64,000 nt of DNA from Lentzea xinjiangensis (GTDB lineage: Bacteria > Actinomycetota > Actinomycetes > Mycobacteriales > Pseudonocardiaceae), in the NCBI RefSeq assembly GCF_900110955.1, contig NZ_FOFR01000002.1, positions 806,001 to 870,000 of the forward strand, read 5' to 3'. The position numbers and the translations under genes were made by a program. The first letter of the stretch is position 1; each line of letters begins with the position of its first letter. This document shows positions 19,383 to 27,837 of this stretch, in pieces. The notes under the pieces are model-generated. The model saw only the letters and a program-made list of their open reading frames with translations, was not told the DNA's origin and did not search any database.

Positions 19383-21413
19383 TCAGGCCTTCTTCAGAGG
19401 GCGGGCGCCCAGTTCTTCGGCCAGGAGTTTCAGCATCGCCGTCTCCGGGTCGTCGGCCTGCACCACCGCGTTCGGGTCTGCCGGGCGGGCGGCCTCCGCC
19501 AGCATCGCCTCTTCGTCGTCCGGTTCCGGCGGCAGGGGGTCGTCGGGCTCGGGGGGCTCCGGGGGTGGTGGGACGTCGTCCGCCACCGGGCGCGGGGCCT
19601 GGCGTTGCGGGGGTTCCGGCTGGCGTGGTGCCGGGTTGCCTGCCTGGCTCGGGCGGGTGGGGGCCGGGCGGGGGGCCTTGGCCGGGGTGGTGGCCTGCGG
19701 GGTCGCGCCCGGGGTGCCGTGGGTGCAGCGGACCTGCCAGGTGCCGCCCAGGACCGCGGCCAGGGCGTTCGAGATGGCCTCGGTGTTGCGGGGTTCCGCC
19801 AGGCGGCGGGCCAGCGGGGCCGAGGTGTGGGTGACCGTGACCACGTTGCCGTCCACCTCGCTGACCATGGCGTTGGTCAGCATCGCCTCGGTGCTGCGGC
19901 TGGTGGAGCGGACCGCGGCCAGCAGTTCGGACCAGACTCGGCGGACCGCCGCCGCGTCCATGCCGCCGGTGGTCGGCTCGGGCGCGGCCGGGACCGGGGT
20001 GGGGGCTTGGGGTTCGGGGGCGGCGGCTGCTGGAGGCGCTGCCGGTGCCTGGACCGCCGGTGCCTGGACCGCCGGGGCTTGGACGGCTGCCGGGGCGGGG
20101 ACGACCGGGGTCGGACGGGGCTGCGGCGGTGCGGGTGGGGCCTGGTGCTGGGATGGTTCGGCCGCGGGGGTGGGCGGCTGCTGGGACCTGCGGGTGAAGA
20201 CCGGGGCGCCCGCGGGGGCGGCCGCGGTGGGCTCGCCGGGGGCGGCGATGGTGGCCGGGGGGCGGCGTTCGAGCTGTTCCAGGCGCTGGAGCAGGGCTGC
20301 TTCCGACTGGCTCACCGAGGGGAGCAGCATGCGGGAGACGAGCAGTTCCAGCAGCAGGCGGGGGGCCGTGGCGCCGCGCATGTCCACCAGGCCGGCGTGG
20401 ACGATCTCCGCGTAGCGGGTGAGGGTTGCCGGGCCGATGCGTTCCGCCTGGGCCGCCATCGTGGCCAGCTCGTCCTCCGGGGCGCTGACCAGGTTGCGGT
20501 CGGCGGCGTCGGGGACCGCGCAGAGCAGGACGAGGTCGCGGAGGCGGTCGAGCAGGTCGGCGGCGAAGCGGCGGGGGTCGTGGCCTGCTTCCACCAGGCG
20601 GTCGATCGTGCCGAACACGGCGGCGCCGTCGCCTGCCGCGAGGCCGTCGACCACGTCGTTGATCAGGGCCGAGTCGGTGACGCCGAGGAGGGCGATGGCC
20701 CGCTCGTACTTCACGCCGTCGGGGCCCGCGCCGGACAGGAGCTGGTCCATGACGGACTGGGTGTCGCGGGCCGAGCCGCCACCCGCGCGGATCACCAGCG
20801 GGAAGACGGCCGGTTCGACGGCGACGCCCTCGGCGGCGCAGTTGCGTTCCAGCAGGCCGCGCATCACGCCGGGCGGGATCAGGCGGAACGGGTAGTGGTG
20901 CGTGCGGGAGCGGATGGTCGGGAGGACCTTGTCCGGCTCGGTGGTGGCGAAGATGAAGATCAGGTGGTCCGGCGGCTCTTCGACGATCTTCAGCAGGGCG
21001 TTGAAGCCCTGCGTGGTGACCATGTGGGCCTCGTCGATGATGAAGACCCGGTACTTGGACTCGGCCGGGGCGTAGAAGGCCTTGTCGCGGAGGTCGCGGG
21101 CGTCCTCCACACCGCCGTGGGAGGCCGCGTCGAGCTCCACCACGTCGACGCTGCCCGTGCCGTTGGGCGCCAGGCCGATGCACGAGTTGCACTCGCCGCA
21201 CGGGTCGGGGGTCGGGCCCTTCGCGCAGTTCAGCGAGCGGGCCAGGATGCGGGCCGACGAGGTCTTGCCGCAGCCGCGCGGGCCCGAGAACAGGTACGCG
21301 TGGTTCACCCGGCCCGCCGCCAGCGCGACGCGCAGCGGGTCGGTCACGTGCTCCTGGCCGACGACCTCGGAGAACGTGGCCGGACGGTACTTGCGATACA
21401 GAGCGAGCGCCAC
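19383..21413 (-). CDS. dnaX: DNA polymerase III subunit gamma/tau
   Basis: Clamp-loader ATPase, 676 residues. It begins VALALYRKYRPATFSEVVGQ, with Walker A GPRGCGKTSSARILA, a Cys4 zinc module (CAKGPTPDPCGECNSC), Walker B IIDEAHM and sensor motif ATTEPDKV. After domain III a long Ala/Pro-rich linker (about residues 390-510) leads to a tau-like tail. The frame is open to 21467, but that extension would overlap the SRP RNA gene, and the GTG at 21413 gives the conserved N-terminus. It is probably co-transcribed from the promoter ahead of the SRP RNA or from read-through. Confidence 0.96.
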   Translation of the reverse strand: MALALYRKYRPATFSEVVGQEHVTDPLRVALAAGRVNHAYLFSGPRGCGKTSSARILARSLNCAKGPTPDPCGECNSCIGLAPNGTGSVDVVELDAASHGGVEDARDLRDKAFYAPAESKYRVFIIDEAHMVTTQGFNALLKIVEEPPDHLIFIFATTEPDKVLPTIRSRTHHYPFRLIPPGVMRGLLERNCAAEGVAVEPAVFPLVIRAGGGSARDTQSVMDQLLSGAGPDGVKYERAIALLGVTDSALINDVVDGLAAGDGAAVFGTIDRLVEAGHDPRRFAADLLDRLRDLVLLCAVPDAADRNLVSAPEDELATMAAQAERIGPATLTRYAEIVHAGLVDMRGATAPRLLLELLVSRMLLPSVSQSEAALLQRLEQLERRPPATIAAPGEPTAAAPAGAPVFTRRSQQPPTPAAEPSQHQAPPAPPQPRPTPVVPAPAAVQAPAVQAPAVQAPAAPPAAAAPEPQAPTPVPAAPEPTTGGMDAAAVRRVWSELLAAVRSTSRSTEAMLTNAMVSEVDGNVVTVTHTSAPLARRLAEPRNTEAISNALAAVLGGTWQVRCTHGTPGATPQATTPAKAPRPAPTRPSQAGNPAPRQPEPPQRQAPRPVADDVPPPPEPPEPDDPLPPEPDDEEAMLAEAARPADPNAVVQADDPETAMLKLLAEELGARPLKKA

Positions 21414-21448
21414 GCCCGGAACAGTACCGGGGAGCACCGACACAAAAA

Positions 21449-21536
21449 GGGGACCCCGTGCACCCACCAGAGCCCGCTTATCCTTGCTGCCTTCCGGCCC
21501 TGGGGAGGTTCGCGAGATGTGTGCCGCACGAGGTCC
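21449..21536 (-). ncRNA. ffs: signal recognition particle RNA, small bacterial type
   Basis: The minus strand contains the SRP helix-8 core (CCCCAGGGCCGGAAGGCAGC) with the GGAA tetraloop region and the expected internal-loop bases. The ends pair over 11 bp (5' GGACCTCGTGC with 3' GCACGGGGTCC) and a T-run follows at 21444-21448. SRP RNA next to dnaX is a common actinobacterial arrangement. About 88 nt; exact ends are inferred from the terminal helix and the -10 element. Confidence 0.93.
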
Positions 21537-21542
21537 GACGCA

Positions 21543-21548
21543 AGTGTA
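21543..21548 (-). promoter_or_regulatory. -10 element of the SRP RNA promoter
   Basis: TACACT on the minus strand, 6 nt before the first paired base of the SRP RNA at 21536. This fixes the probable transcription start. Confidence 0.6.
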
Positions 21549-21557
21549 GCGAAGGGT

Positions 21558-22130
21558 CTAGTTCGAACGCATGTTCGAGTTGCCCACAGCGTTGTCCCCA
21601 GCTGTGGACAACTTCCGGCCGGTGGCGAGCATCAGCAGGTCAGGCACCGGGAGGTCGGGGATCCCGGTCTCCCGGAAGCGCTTGGCGGCCCCGTAGAACG
21701 AGCTCTTCATCACGTGCCGGAGCGCGGCCTCCGCGGGTTCGAGCGGCATCTGCCTGACCCGGCCGAGCGGGCGGGCGATGTCCTGGCCGTGGACGAGGAA
21801 GTCGACCAGCGGGTCGATCGGCGCGGCGCCCGGCGCGCGCTTCGGCGAGCCGGCGGTCTCGCGGATCTGCGCGATCAGCTCCGACCGGGTGAACCGCGCG
21901 GCGATCCGCCGCGCCTGGCGGTCACCCATGCGGTCGAAGCTGAACCCGGACGTGACGGCGCCCCTGACCGCGTCCCACCAGCCGGTGCGCGTCGACGTGG
22001 TCAGGTGCGCGGCCATCTCCTGCGCGGTCCAGCCGGCGCACAGGGTCTCGCGCCGCCACTCGTCGTCGGTCAGGTCCTCCAGCAGGTCGGCGACGCCCAG
22101 GCGTTCGGCCTCCAGCCACTTCATGATCAT
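21558..22130 (-). CDS. maleylpyruvate isomerase-like (DinB-fold, mycothiol-type) protein
   Basis: A 190-residue protein of the MDMPI N-terminal/TIGR03086-like family: LTDDEWRRETLCAGWTAQEM, then MAAHLTT with the conserved metal-ligand histidine, and VDFLVHGQDIARPLG with the second histidine. Members are mycothiol-dependent transferases or of unknown activity. The ATG at 22130 overlaps the sigma-factor stop (ATGA), so it is the third gene of the YCII-ECF operon. Its last six codons contain a perfect LexA-type box. Confidence 0.8.
   Translation of the reverse strand: MIMKWLEAERLGVADLLEDLTDDEWRRETLCAGWTAQEMAAHLTTSTRTGWWDAVRGAVTSGFSFDRMGDRQARRIAARFTRSELIAQIRETAGSPKRAPGAAPIDPLVDFLVHGQDIARPLGRVRQMPLEPAEAALRHVMKSSFYGAAKRFRETGIPDLPVPDLLMLATGRKLSTAGDNAVGNSNMRSN
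21563..21578. promoter_or_regulatory. LexA-type SOS box upstream of ffs-dnaX
   Basis: TCGAACGCATGTTCGA is an exact match to the actinobacterial LexA consensus TCGAAC-N4-GTTCGA. It spans -27 to -42 from the inferred SRP RNA start, over the -35 region, and lies within the last codons of the upstream gene. LexA binding is inferred, not shown. Confidence 0.55.
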
Positions 22131-23308
22131 GTTTTCTCCTCGACGGCGGCCAGCCTGCGGCGCAGGAAGTCCTGTTCGGTTCCGGTGCCCGCGAGTGCGA
22201 TCGCCTCGCGGTAGGCCTGTGCGGCCTCGGCGTCGCGGCCCAGGCGGTGCAGCAGGTCGGCGCGGGCCGCGCGGTACGGGTGGTAGTCGCGGAGCTTGGG
22301 TTCGCCCGCCAGCTCGTCGAGCAGCGCGAGGCCCGCCTCGGCGCCGTCGCGCACGGCGATCGCGGCCGCCCTGTTGAGCGCGACCACCGGTGACGGGGCC
22401 AGCCTCAGCAGCACGTCGTAGAGGGCCACGATCTGCGGCCAGTCGGTGCGCGCGAAGTCGGGCGCCTCGTCGTGCAGCGCGTTGATCGCCGCCTGCACCC
22501 CGTACGGGCCGTGGCCGCCGGTCAGCGCCTGTTCGGCCAGCGCGCTGCCCTCGTCGATCATGTCGCGGTCCCAGCGCGTGCGGTCCTGGTCCTCCAGCAG
22601 GTCGGCGCGGGCGTCCCGGCGGGCGTGGACGAGCAGCAGCAGCGCCAGCAGGCCGGTGACCTCGCGTTCTCCCGGCAGCAGCGAGCGCAGGATCCTGGCG
22701 AGCCGGATCGCCTCGCCGGCGAGGTCGGCGCGCCGGGCCGCGTACCCCTCGGTGAAGATCGAGTAGACGGCCTGCAGCACGCCGGGCAGGCGTTCCGGCA
22801 GCTCGTGCGGGTCGGGCACGCGGAACGGGATGCGCGCCTGGCTGATCTTCTTCTTGGCTCGCACGATCCGTTGCTGCATCGTCGTGACCGGCACCAGGTA
22901 GGCCCGCGCGACCTCCGGCGTGGTGAAACCGGCCAGGAAGCGCAGCACCAGCGCGCCGCGGTCCTCCGCGGGCAGCGCCGGGTGCGCGCACGTGAAGAAC
23001 AGCTCCAGCCGCTCGTCCGGCAGGGCCCCTCCCGCCGGCGGGTCCGAGCGGTCGACCTCCACCTGCAGCAACGCGAGCCGCGCCGCATGCACCTGGTCGC
23101 GGCGCAAGCGGTCGACGGCCTTGCGGCGCGCGGTCGTGAGCAACCACGCGCCGGGCCGGTCCGGCACCCCGTCCACCGGCCAGTGCCGCAGCGCCGCCTC
23201 GATCGCGTCGGAGGTGACCTCCTCGGCGAGGTCGAGGTCGCCGAAGCGCTTGACCAGGGTGGCGAGCAGCCTGCCGCGCTCCTCCCGGAACACCTGCCCG
23301 ACGTCCAC
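22127..23308 (-). CDS. ECF42-type RNA polymerase sigma factor with C-terminal extension
   Basis: A 393-residue ECF sigma factor: region 2 (LDLAEEVTSDAIEAALRHWP), region 4 (about residues 110-170, with TPEVARAYLVPVTTMQQRIV), then a long helical TPR-like extension ending in HPYRAARADLLHRLGRDAEA. This extension (DUF6596) is the hallmark of ECF42, which lacks an anti-sigma partner and pairs with a YCII/DGPF protein, here 6 nt upstream. It starts with GTG and overlaps the downstream gene by 4 nt. Target promoters are unknown. Confidence 0.92.
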   Translation of the reverse strand: MDVGQVFREERGRLLATLVKRFGDLDLAEEVTSDAIEAALRHWPVDGVPDRPGAWLLTTARRKAVDRLRRDQVHAARLALLQVEVDRSDPPAGGALPDERLELFFTCAHPALPAEDRGALVLRFLAGFTTPEVARAYLVPVTTMQQRIVRAKKKISQARIPFRVPDPHELPERLPGVLQAVYSIFTEGYAARRADLAGEAIRLARILRSLLPGEREVTGLLALLLLVHARRDARADLLEDQDRTRWDRDMIDEGSALAEQALTGGHGPYGVQAAINALHDEAPDFARTDWPQIVALYDVLLRLAPSPVVALNRAAAIAVRDGAEAGLALLDELAGEPKLRDYHPYRAARADLLHRLGRDAEAAQAYREAIALAGTGTEQDFLRRRLAAVEEKT

Positions 23309-23314
23309 CGGAGC

Positions 23315-23653
23315 TCAGAGGCCGAACTCGGCGATCGGCCGCACGACGACGGCGCCGCCGTCGCGCGAGCCGGGGCACTTCGCGGCCCACTCCAGCGCCG
23401 CGTCGAGGTCGGGGACGTCGATGACGGTGTAGCCGCCGAGCACCTCGCGGGTCTCGGCGAACGGACCGTCCGTGACGGTGCGCTTGCCGTCGGGGCCGAC
23501 CTGGACGGTGGTCGCGGTGACGAGGTCGGCCAGCGAGTGGCCGGACACCAGGACGCCGGCGTCCCTCATCTCCCTCTCGTGGGCCATCCAGTCCTCGACG
23601 GTGCAGGTCGGCTCCTGGTCGGCGGCCGCGTGGATCAACAGCATGTACTTCAC
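23315..23653 (-). CDS. YCII/DGPF-domain protein
   Basis: A 112-residue single-domain protein starting MKYMLLIHA and carrying the eponymous DGPFAETREVLGGYTVID motif (about residues 62-79). Genes of this type are the standard partner of ECF42 sigma factors, and the protein may sense or metabolise the inducing compound (inference from the family). It is the first gene of the operon, with a GTG start behind GAGGAGGG. Confidence 0.9.
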   Translation of the reverse strand: MKYMLLIHAAADQEPTCTVEDWMAHEREMRDAGVLVSGHSLADLVTATTVQVGPDGKRTVTDGPFAETREVLGGYTVIDVPDLDAALEWAAKCPGSRDGGAVVVRPIAEFGL

Positions 23654-23746
23654 GAATGCCCTCCTCGGTCGGTGTTACGGGACCACGACGAGCGGGCGGG
23701 CGCCAGATCGACAGCGGCCCCCGAAGTTTTTCCGGCCACCCCCGTT

Positions 23747-23776
23747 TTGGGTCGCCGAACCCCCGTCCGGTAAGGT
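23747..23776 (+). promoter_or_regulatory. tRNA-Ser(GGA) promoter
   Basis: TTGGGT (23747-23752) and TAAGGT (23771-23776) are separated by 18 nt, and the tRNA begins 7 nt after the -10. TAAGGT recurs ahead of other genes in the window. Confidence 0.5.
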
Positions 23777-23783
23777 CTTCGAC

Positions 23784-23868
23784 GGAGGATTCGCATAGCG
23801 GCCTAGTGCGCACGACTGGAAATCGTGTTGGGTTCACCCCCTCACGGGTTCAAATCCCGTATCCTCCG
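23784..23868 (+). tRNA. tRNA-Ser (anticodon GGA)
   Basis: GGAGGAT pairs with ATCCTCC at the acceptor stem. Anticodon GGA is at 23818-23820 between ACGACT and AATCGT. A long variable arm of the class II type is present, and the T-arm is GGGTTCAAATCCC. The length of 85 nt and the variable arm fit tRNA-Ser. No CCA is encoded. Confidence 0.95.
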
Positions 23869-23876
23869 CTGTCGCG

Positions 23877-23909
23877 AAGGGCGCCGAACGTCAACGTTCG
23901 GCGCCCTTT
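23877..23909 (+). terminator. terminator after tRNA-Ser(GGA)
   Basis: A 14-bp perfect stem (AAGGGCGCCGAACG with its complement) with a 4-nt loop, ending in CCCTTT. It sits 8 nt after the tRNA. Confidence 0.75.
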
Positions 23910-23927
23910 CGGCGTTAACGTTGCATG

Positions 23928-24581
23928 ATGCTGCACGAAGACCTGATGCTGCTGTTCCTCGACGAGGTGGCGGGCGGTCTCCGCACGGACTCCACCTCGA
24001 TCCGGAACGCGCTCGCCGGCGCCGTGCTGCTGGAGCTGGTCGAGTCGGGGCGGGTGGCGTTCGAGGCCGACGGCGGGAAGCTCGCGGTGGTGGACTCGGC
24101 GCCGCTGGGCAACGAGTTCTTGCGGGAGTCGCTGGCGCGCATCGGCAAGCCGATGAAGCCGCGGCGCGCGGTCGAGGAGCTGCGCGGCCACGTGGAGGAC
24201 GACGTGCTGGCCGAGCTCGACGCCCGCGGCGTGCTGACCGTCGAGAAGGTCAGGGTTCTGGGGATCTTCCCGACGAGGGCCTGGACGCTCCACGACGTTC
24301 GAGCGGTCAGCGATCTCCGCCGCCTGGTGGGCGACGTGGCGCGGGGGCACCGGGCGCCGGACGACCGCACCGGTGCGCTGATCTCGTTGCTGTACGCGGT
24401 GAAGGCCCTGCACAAGGTGTTCCGGGGTGACAAGCACGAGATGAACGCGCGGGCGAGGGAGATCGCCGCCGGCGACTGGGCCGGAGTGGCGGTGAGGAAA
24501 GCGGTGGACGCGGTGCACACCGCGGTGACCGCGGCCTTGGTGGCTGCCACCGTGGCCGCCGCAGGGGGAGGGTCGAGCTGA
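23928..24581 (+). CDS. GPP34 (GOLPH3-like) family protein, copy 1
   Basis: A 217-residue protein of the GOLPH3/VPS74 family. The N-terminal LHEDLMLLFLDEVAGG and ALAGAVLLELVESGRVAFE, and the C-terminal DDRTGALISLLYAVKALHKV, are the family landmarks; the latter forms the oligomerisation hairpin region. In eukaryotes the family binds PI4P in the Golgi; the role in actinomycetes is unknown. TAACGT lies 6 nt before the ATG at 23928 and no ribosome site is seen, so the transcript is probably leaderless. An ATG three bases earlier is possible. The stop overlaps the next gene by one base. Confidence 0.87.
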   Translation: MLHEDLMLLFLDEVAGGLRTDSTSIRNALAGAVLLELVESGRVAFEADGGKLAVVDSAPLGNEFLRESLARIGKPMKPRRAVEELRGHVEDDVLAELDARGVLTVEKVRVLGIFPTRAWTLHDVRAVSDLRRLVGDVARGHRAPDDRTGALISLLYAVKALHKVFRGDKHEMNARAREIAAGDWAGVAVRKAVDAVHTAVTAALVAATVAAAGGGSS

Positions 24582-25225
24582 TGCTGCACGAAGACCTGAT
24601 GGTGCTGTTCATCAACCAGCGGACCGGAAAGCTGCACGTCGACTCGTCGTCGGCGGAGAACGCGCTCGCCGGTGCCGTGCTCATGGAGCTGGTGAACTCG
24701 GGACGCGTCGCGTTCGAGCCGAACGGCAAGAAGCTCCAGGTCGTCGACCCGACGCCGGTGGACGACCCGCTGCTGCGGGAGTCGGTGTCAAGGCTCGACA
24801 AGCCGCTGAAGCCGCAGAAGGCCGTGGAGCGGCTGCGGAAGAAGGTGCGCGACACCGTGGCCGCGCAGCTCGAGGGCCGCGGCGTCGTGCGGGTCCGGAC
24901 GCGGAAGGTGCTCGGGATCTTCCCGGCGAAGAGCTACGTGATCACCGACGAGGCCGCGTCCGCGGCGGTGCGGAAGTCCGTCGGCGAGGTCGCGCTCGGC
25001 TACCGCGGCGCGGACGCGCGCACCGGAGCGTTGATCACGCTGCTGCACGCGGTGAAGGCCGTGCACAAGGTGGTCGACGGTGACAAGCGCGAGATGACCA
25101 GGCGGGCCAAGGAGATCGCGGCCGGCAACTGGGCAGGGGACGCCGTGCGCAGGGCTGTCGAGGCGATCCAGGCCGGAGTGGTCGCCGCAACGGCCGCTGC
25201 CGCCGCCTCGTCGTCCGGTGGATGA
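24581..25225 (+). CDS. GPP34 (GOLPH3-like) family protein, copy 2
   Basis: A 214-residue tandem paralogue of the preceding gene: the first 21 bases are identical, and NALAGAVLMELVNSGRVAFE and DARTGALITLLHAVKAVHKV match closely. The start ATG overlaps the stop of copy 1 (TGATG), so the two are translated together and may form a hetero-oligomer (inference). It ends in an Ala/Ser-rich tail 24 bp before a convergent gene. Confidence 0.87.
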   Translation: MLHEDLMVLFINQRTGKLHVDSSSAENALAGAVLMELVNSGRVAFEPNGKKLQVVDPTPVDDPLLRESVSRLDKPLKPQKAVERLRKKVRDTVAAQLEGRGVVRVRTRKVLGIFPAKSYVITDEAASAAVRKSVGEVALGYRGADARTGALITLLHAVKAVHKVVDGDKREMTRRAKEIAAGNWAGDAVRRAVEAIQAGVVAATAAAAASSSGG

Positions 25226-25249
25226 CGTGGCGGCGGCAGCGCGAAGCCG

Positions 25250-27691
25250 TTACTTCTTCAGGCAGTCGAGGGCGTCCTCGAGCGCGAACACGACCTTGTC
25301 GACGTTCGCGTCACCTGTGGACGGGCGGGCGCGGACGATCTGCGGGTCGTGGTCGCTCGCCTGGTCGGCGAACTCGGCGTTGATGTGGACCACGTCGTAG
25401 CCGAAGCGGGTGATGTTCCTGCTCATCACGATGTGGTCGAGCGTCTGCGAGTTGCCCTCGAAGACGTAGCTGTACCGCTCGTTCACCGGCAGCGTCTCGA
25501 TGAGCGCCTTGAGGTTGCCGTCACCGGTCAGCGTCTTCAGCGCGGGTGAGAACTGGTAGTCGTTCAGGTCGCCCGCGAGGATCACGTTGGCTCCCCTGTC
25601 GGCCGCGCGGAGCTGCTCGGTGAACGCCTTGAGCGACGCCGCCTGCTTCGCGCGCTGCACCTCGGAGGTGCGGTTCGGCGGCTGGTTGCGGCCGTGGATC
25701 GCCTCGTCGCCACCCTTGGAGTTGAAGTGGTTCGCGACCACGAAGACCGTGCGGCCGCGGAACTTGAACTCACCGGCGAGCGGCTTGCGGCTGTTCGCCC
25801 ACGCGTCGTTCAGCGGGTCGATCCGGCCCGGTGACACCGAAAGCGCCGCACGGCCGTTCTTCTTCACGACCTGGACGGGCGTCTTGAAGTCACCGCCGGG
25901 ACGGTCCACGAAGGACACCCGCTGCGGGTTGAAGAAGAAACCGACGCGGATGTTGCCGCCCGGTTCGCCGCCGTCCTTGAGGTTCTCCGGGTCGATCTGC
26001 CGCCACTGGTAGCGCGGGCCGCCCTTCGCGACGACCGCGTCGGAGAACTTCCGCAGCGTCTGGTCGGCCGCGACGACACCGTCGTTGGTCGCGCCGTTGT
26101 TGTCCTGGATCTCCTCCAGCACGACGACGTCCGGGCTGCGCAGGTTCGTCGCCACGCCCTCCGCGAGCCGGTCGAACTTGCCCTGCGGGTCGGACGGGTC
26201 GAGGTTCTCGACGTTGTAGGTCGCGACCGAGAGCTCGGACTCCTTCTGCTGCGCGGTGACCTCGCGCTGCAGGTTGGACGACGTGTGGGTGCCGAGGGTC
26301 AGCGCCGCCAGCGTGTAGCCGCCGAAGTTGGTGTACTCGATGGCACCGACGGTCGCGCCGGCGAACACGTCACCGACGTTCGCGGCGGGCAGCGCGCCAG
26401 CGGTCTTGATCTTCAGGCGGCCGCTGTTGGGCTGGTCGTAGGCGGTGTAGGTGGTGCCGCCGCGCTGGTTGCGGTTCTGGTCGGGGTTGACCGTCACCCA
26501 GACCTCGCCGAACGTGTTGCTCGGGCCGACCACGCGGGCGTCGTCGACCTGGACCAGCGTGCCCTCGAGGGACTCGAAGTGGTCGAGGCCGTACTTCGCC
26601 GGCTCCAGCGGGAGCTGCTCGATGCTGCCACCGGGCGCGGGCAGGTAACCGGAGGGGATGTTCTTCACGACGACCGGCGCCGGGAGGGGGTTGCCCTTCG
26701 ACACCGTGATGGTCGTCGGCGCGGTGATCTCGGTGAGGGTCTGGTTGGAGCCCGTCTCACCGCCCGGCCGGTACTCCGCGATCGTGCCGCTGACCAGCAC
26801 GTTGTCGCCGACGGCCACGGTCGGCGCGGTGCCGGCCGTGTAGACGAAGACGCCTTCGCTGGTGCGCGGGTCGGCGTCCTGGCCGGTGACGTCCTGGATC
26901 CAGAAGCCGCGGTCACCCGTGGCGCGCGTGCCCGTGACGACGCCGGGGACGTTGGTGACCTTCTGGCCGACCAGCGGCGAGGTGCGCGTGACGCCCTGGA
27001 TGTCGTGGATGCGCTTGTCGCCGGGCGTGGGGTCCGGGTCGGGCTCGGGGTCCGGGTCGCCGCCGCCGGGGGTCTCGCCCCGGGAGTTGGTCGGGGTGGG
27101 GTTGCCGACGGTGAAGTCGGCGGAGTTGTCGTCGGTGTCACCGAGCGCGGCGGCGCGCGCCGCCGAGGTGGTGTTGCTCAGCGCGGCCGTCGCGGTGCCC
27201 TCGCGGACGGCGGCCGCGCCGTAGCCGACCAGGTCCTTGACCCGCGGCTCGGCCGCGCAGTCGGCCGCCGTCTTGCAGGTGAGCGGCGTGGTGCCGGTGA
27301 CCAGCGCGATGGTGCCGCCGGTGGCGCTCATGGCGAGCGTGCCGCTGGCGTCCGGGGCGGGCAGGTCGACGGTGCCGCCGGTGCCCTTGGCCTGCGCGAC
27401 GAGGAACGTCTTGCCGGGCGCGATCGAACCGGTCAGCGGGGTCACGCCCCACTGCGTGCTCGCGCCGGGACTGGCCGAGATGTACTGGACGCTGAGGCCG
27501 TCGAGGCCGATCGCGCCCGCGCTCCTGTTGGCGAGCTCGACGAAGTCCTGCTTGAGCGTGGCGCCGGAGTTGCCGCCGCCTCCGTAGACCTCGGAGATCA
27601 GGGCGTCGGGGCTGGGTGCGGCGACAGCGGGAACGGCGGCGAACACGAGCGCCGCCACCGCTGTCCCGACGCCGGGCAGGGTGGGTCTCAA
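25250..27691 (-). CDS. ExeM/NucH-type extracellular endonuclease
   Basis: A secreted 813-residue nuclease. A signal peptide ends near AVA-APS (about residue 25), then a lamin-tail domain (DALISEVYGGGG), a Asp/Pro-rich linker around residues 215-225, an OB-fold-like domain, and a C-terminal endonuclease/exonuclease/phosphatase domain with SVATYNVENL, VVVLEEIQDN, NHFNSKGGD, ILAGDLNDY and SDHDPQI. Such enzymes degrade extracellular DNA. The start appears to be TTG at 27691 behind GGAGGAAG. A perfect LexA-type box lies about 105 bp upstream. Confidence 0.9.
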   Translation of the reverse strand: MRPTLPGVGTAVAALVFAAVPAVAAPSPDALISEVYGGGGNSGATLKQDFVELANRSAGAIGLDGLSVQYISASPGASTQWGVTPLTGSIAPGKTFLVAQAKGTGGTVDLPAPDASGTLAMSATGGTIALVTGTTPLTCKTAADCAAEPRVKDLVGYGAAAVREGTATAALSNTTSAARAAALGDTDDNSADFTVGNPTPTNSRGETPGGGDPDPEPDPDPTPGDKRIHDIQGVTRTSPLVGQKVTNVPGVVTGTRATGDRGFWIQDVTGQDADPRTSEGVFVYTAGTAPTVAVGDNVLVSGTIAEYRPGGETGSNQTLTEITAPTTITVSKGNPLPAPVVVKNIPSGYLPAPGGSIEQLPLEPAKYGLDHFESLEGTLVQVDDARVVGPSNTFGEVWVTVNPDQNRNQRGGTTYTAYDQPNSGRLKIKTAGALPAANVGDVFAGATVGAIEYTNFGGYTLAALTLGTHTSSNLQREVTAQQKESELSVATYNVENLDPSDPQGKFDRLAEGVATNLRSPDVVVLEEIQDNNGATNDGVVAADQTLRKFSDAVVAKGGPRYQWRQIDPENLKDGGEPGGNIRVGFFFNPQRVSFVDRPGGDFKTPVQVVKKNGRAALSVSPGRIDPLNDAWANSRKPLAGEFKFRGRTVFVVANHFNSKGGDEAIHGRNQPPNRTSEVQRAKQAASLKAFTEQLRAADRGANVILAGDLNDYQFSPALKTLTGDGNLKALIETLPVNERYSYVFEGNSQTLDHIVMSRNITRFGYDVVHINAEFADQASDHDPQIVRARPSTGDANVDKVVFALEDALDCLKK

Positions 27692-27796
27692 AACTTCCTC
27701 CAGAGGATGCGGCGGACCGACGCATCTTTCCCCGATCGAGTGAGCTTGGGTAGCCGTTGTTACTAACGGTTAACCGGTTGGCCCATCAATCATCAC

Positions 27797-27812
27797 TCGA
27801 ACAAGTGTTCGA
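27797..27812. promoter_or_regulatory. LexA-type SOS box in the nuclease/MDMPI divergent region
   Basis: TCGAACAAGTGTTCGA matches TCGAAC-N4-GTTCGA exactly. On the plus strand it is followed after 8 nt by TAAGCT (27821-27826), a plausible -10, and then by a 12-bp GC-rich inverted repeat (27838-27874). The regulated transcript is unclear. Confidence 0.55.
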
Positions 27813-27837
27813 TCATGGTGTAAGCTCGCTCCCGGAA

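Noticed and set aside
21414-21467. N-terminal extension of dnaX
   Set aside because: It would overlap the SRP RNA and adds residues not found in the family; GTG 21413 gives the conserved start.
23784-25225. tRNA-Ser as an integration site for a mobile element
   Set aside because: No integrase, no repeat of the tRNA 3' end, and the following genes are typical chromosomal GPP34 genes.
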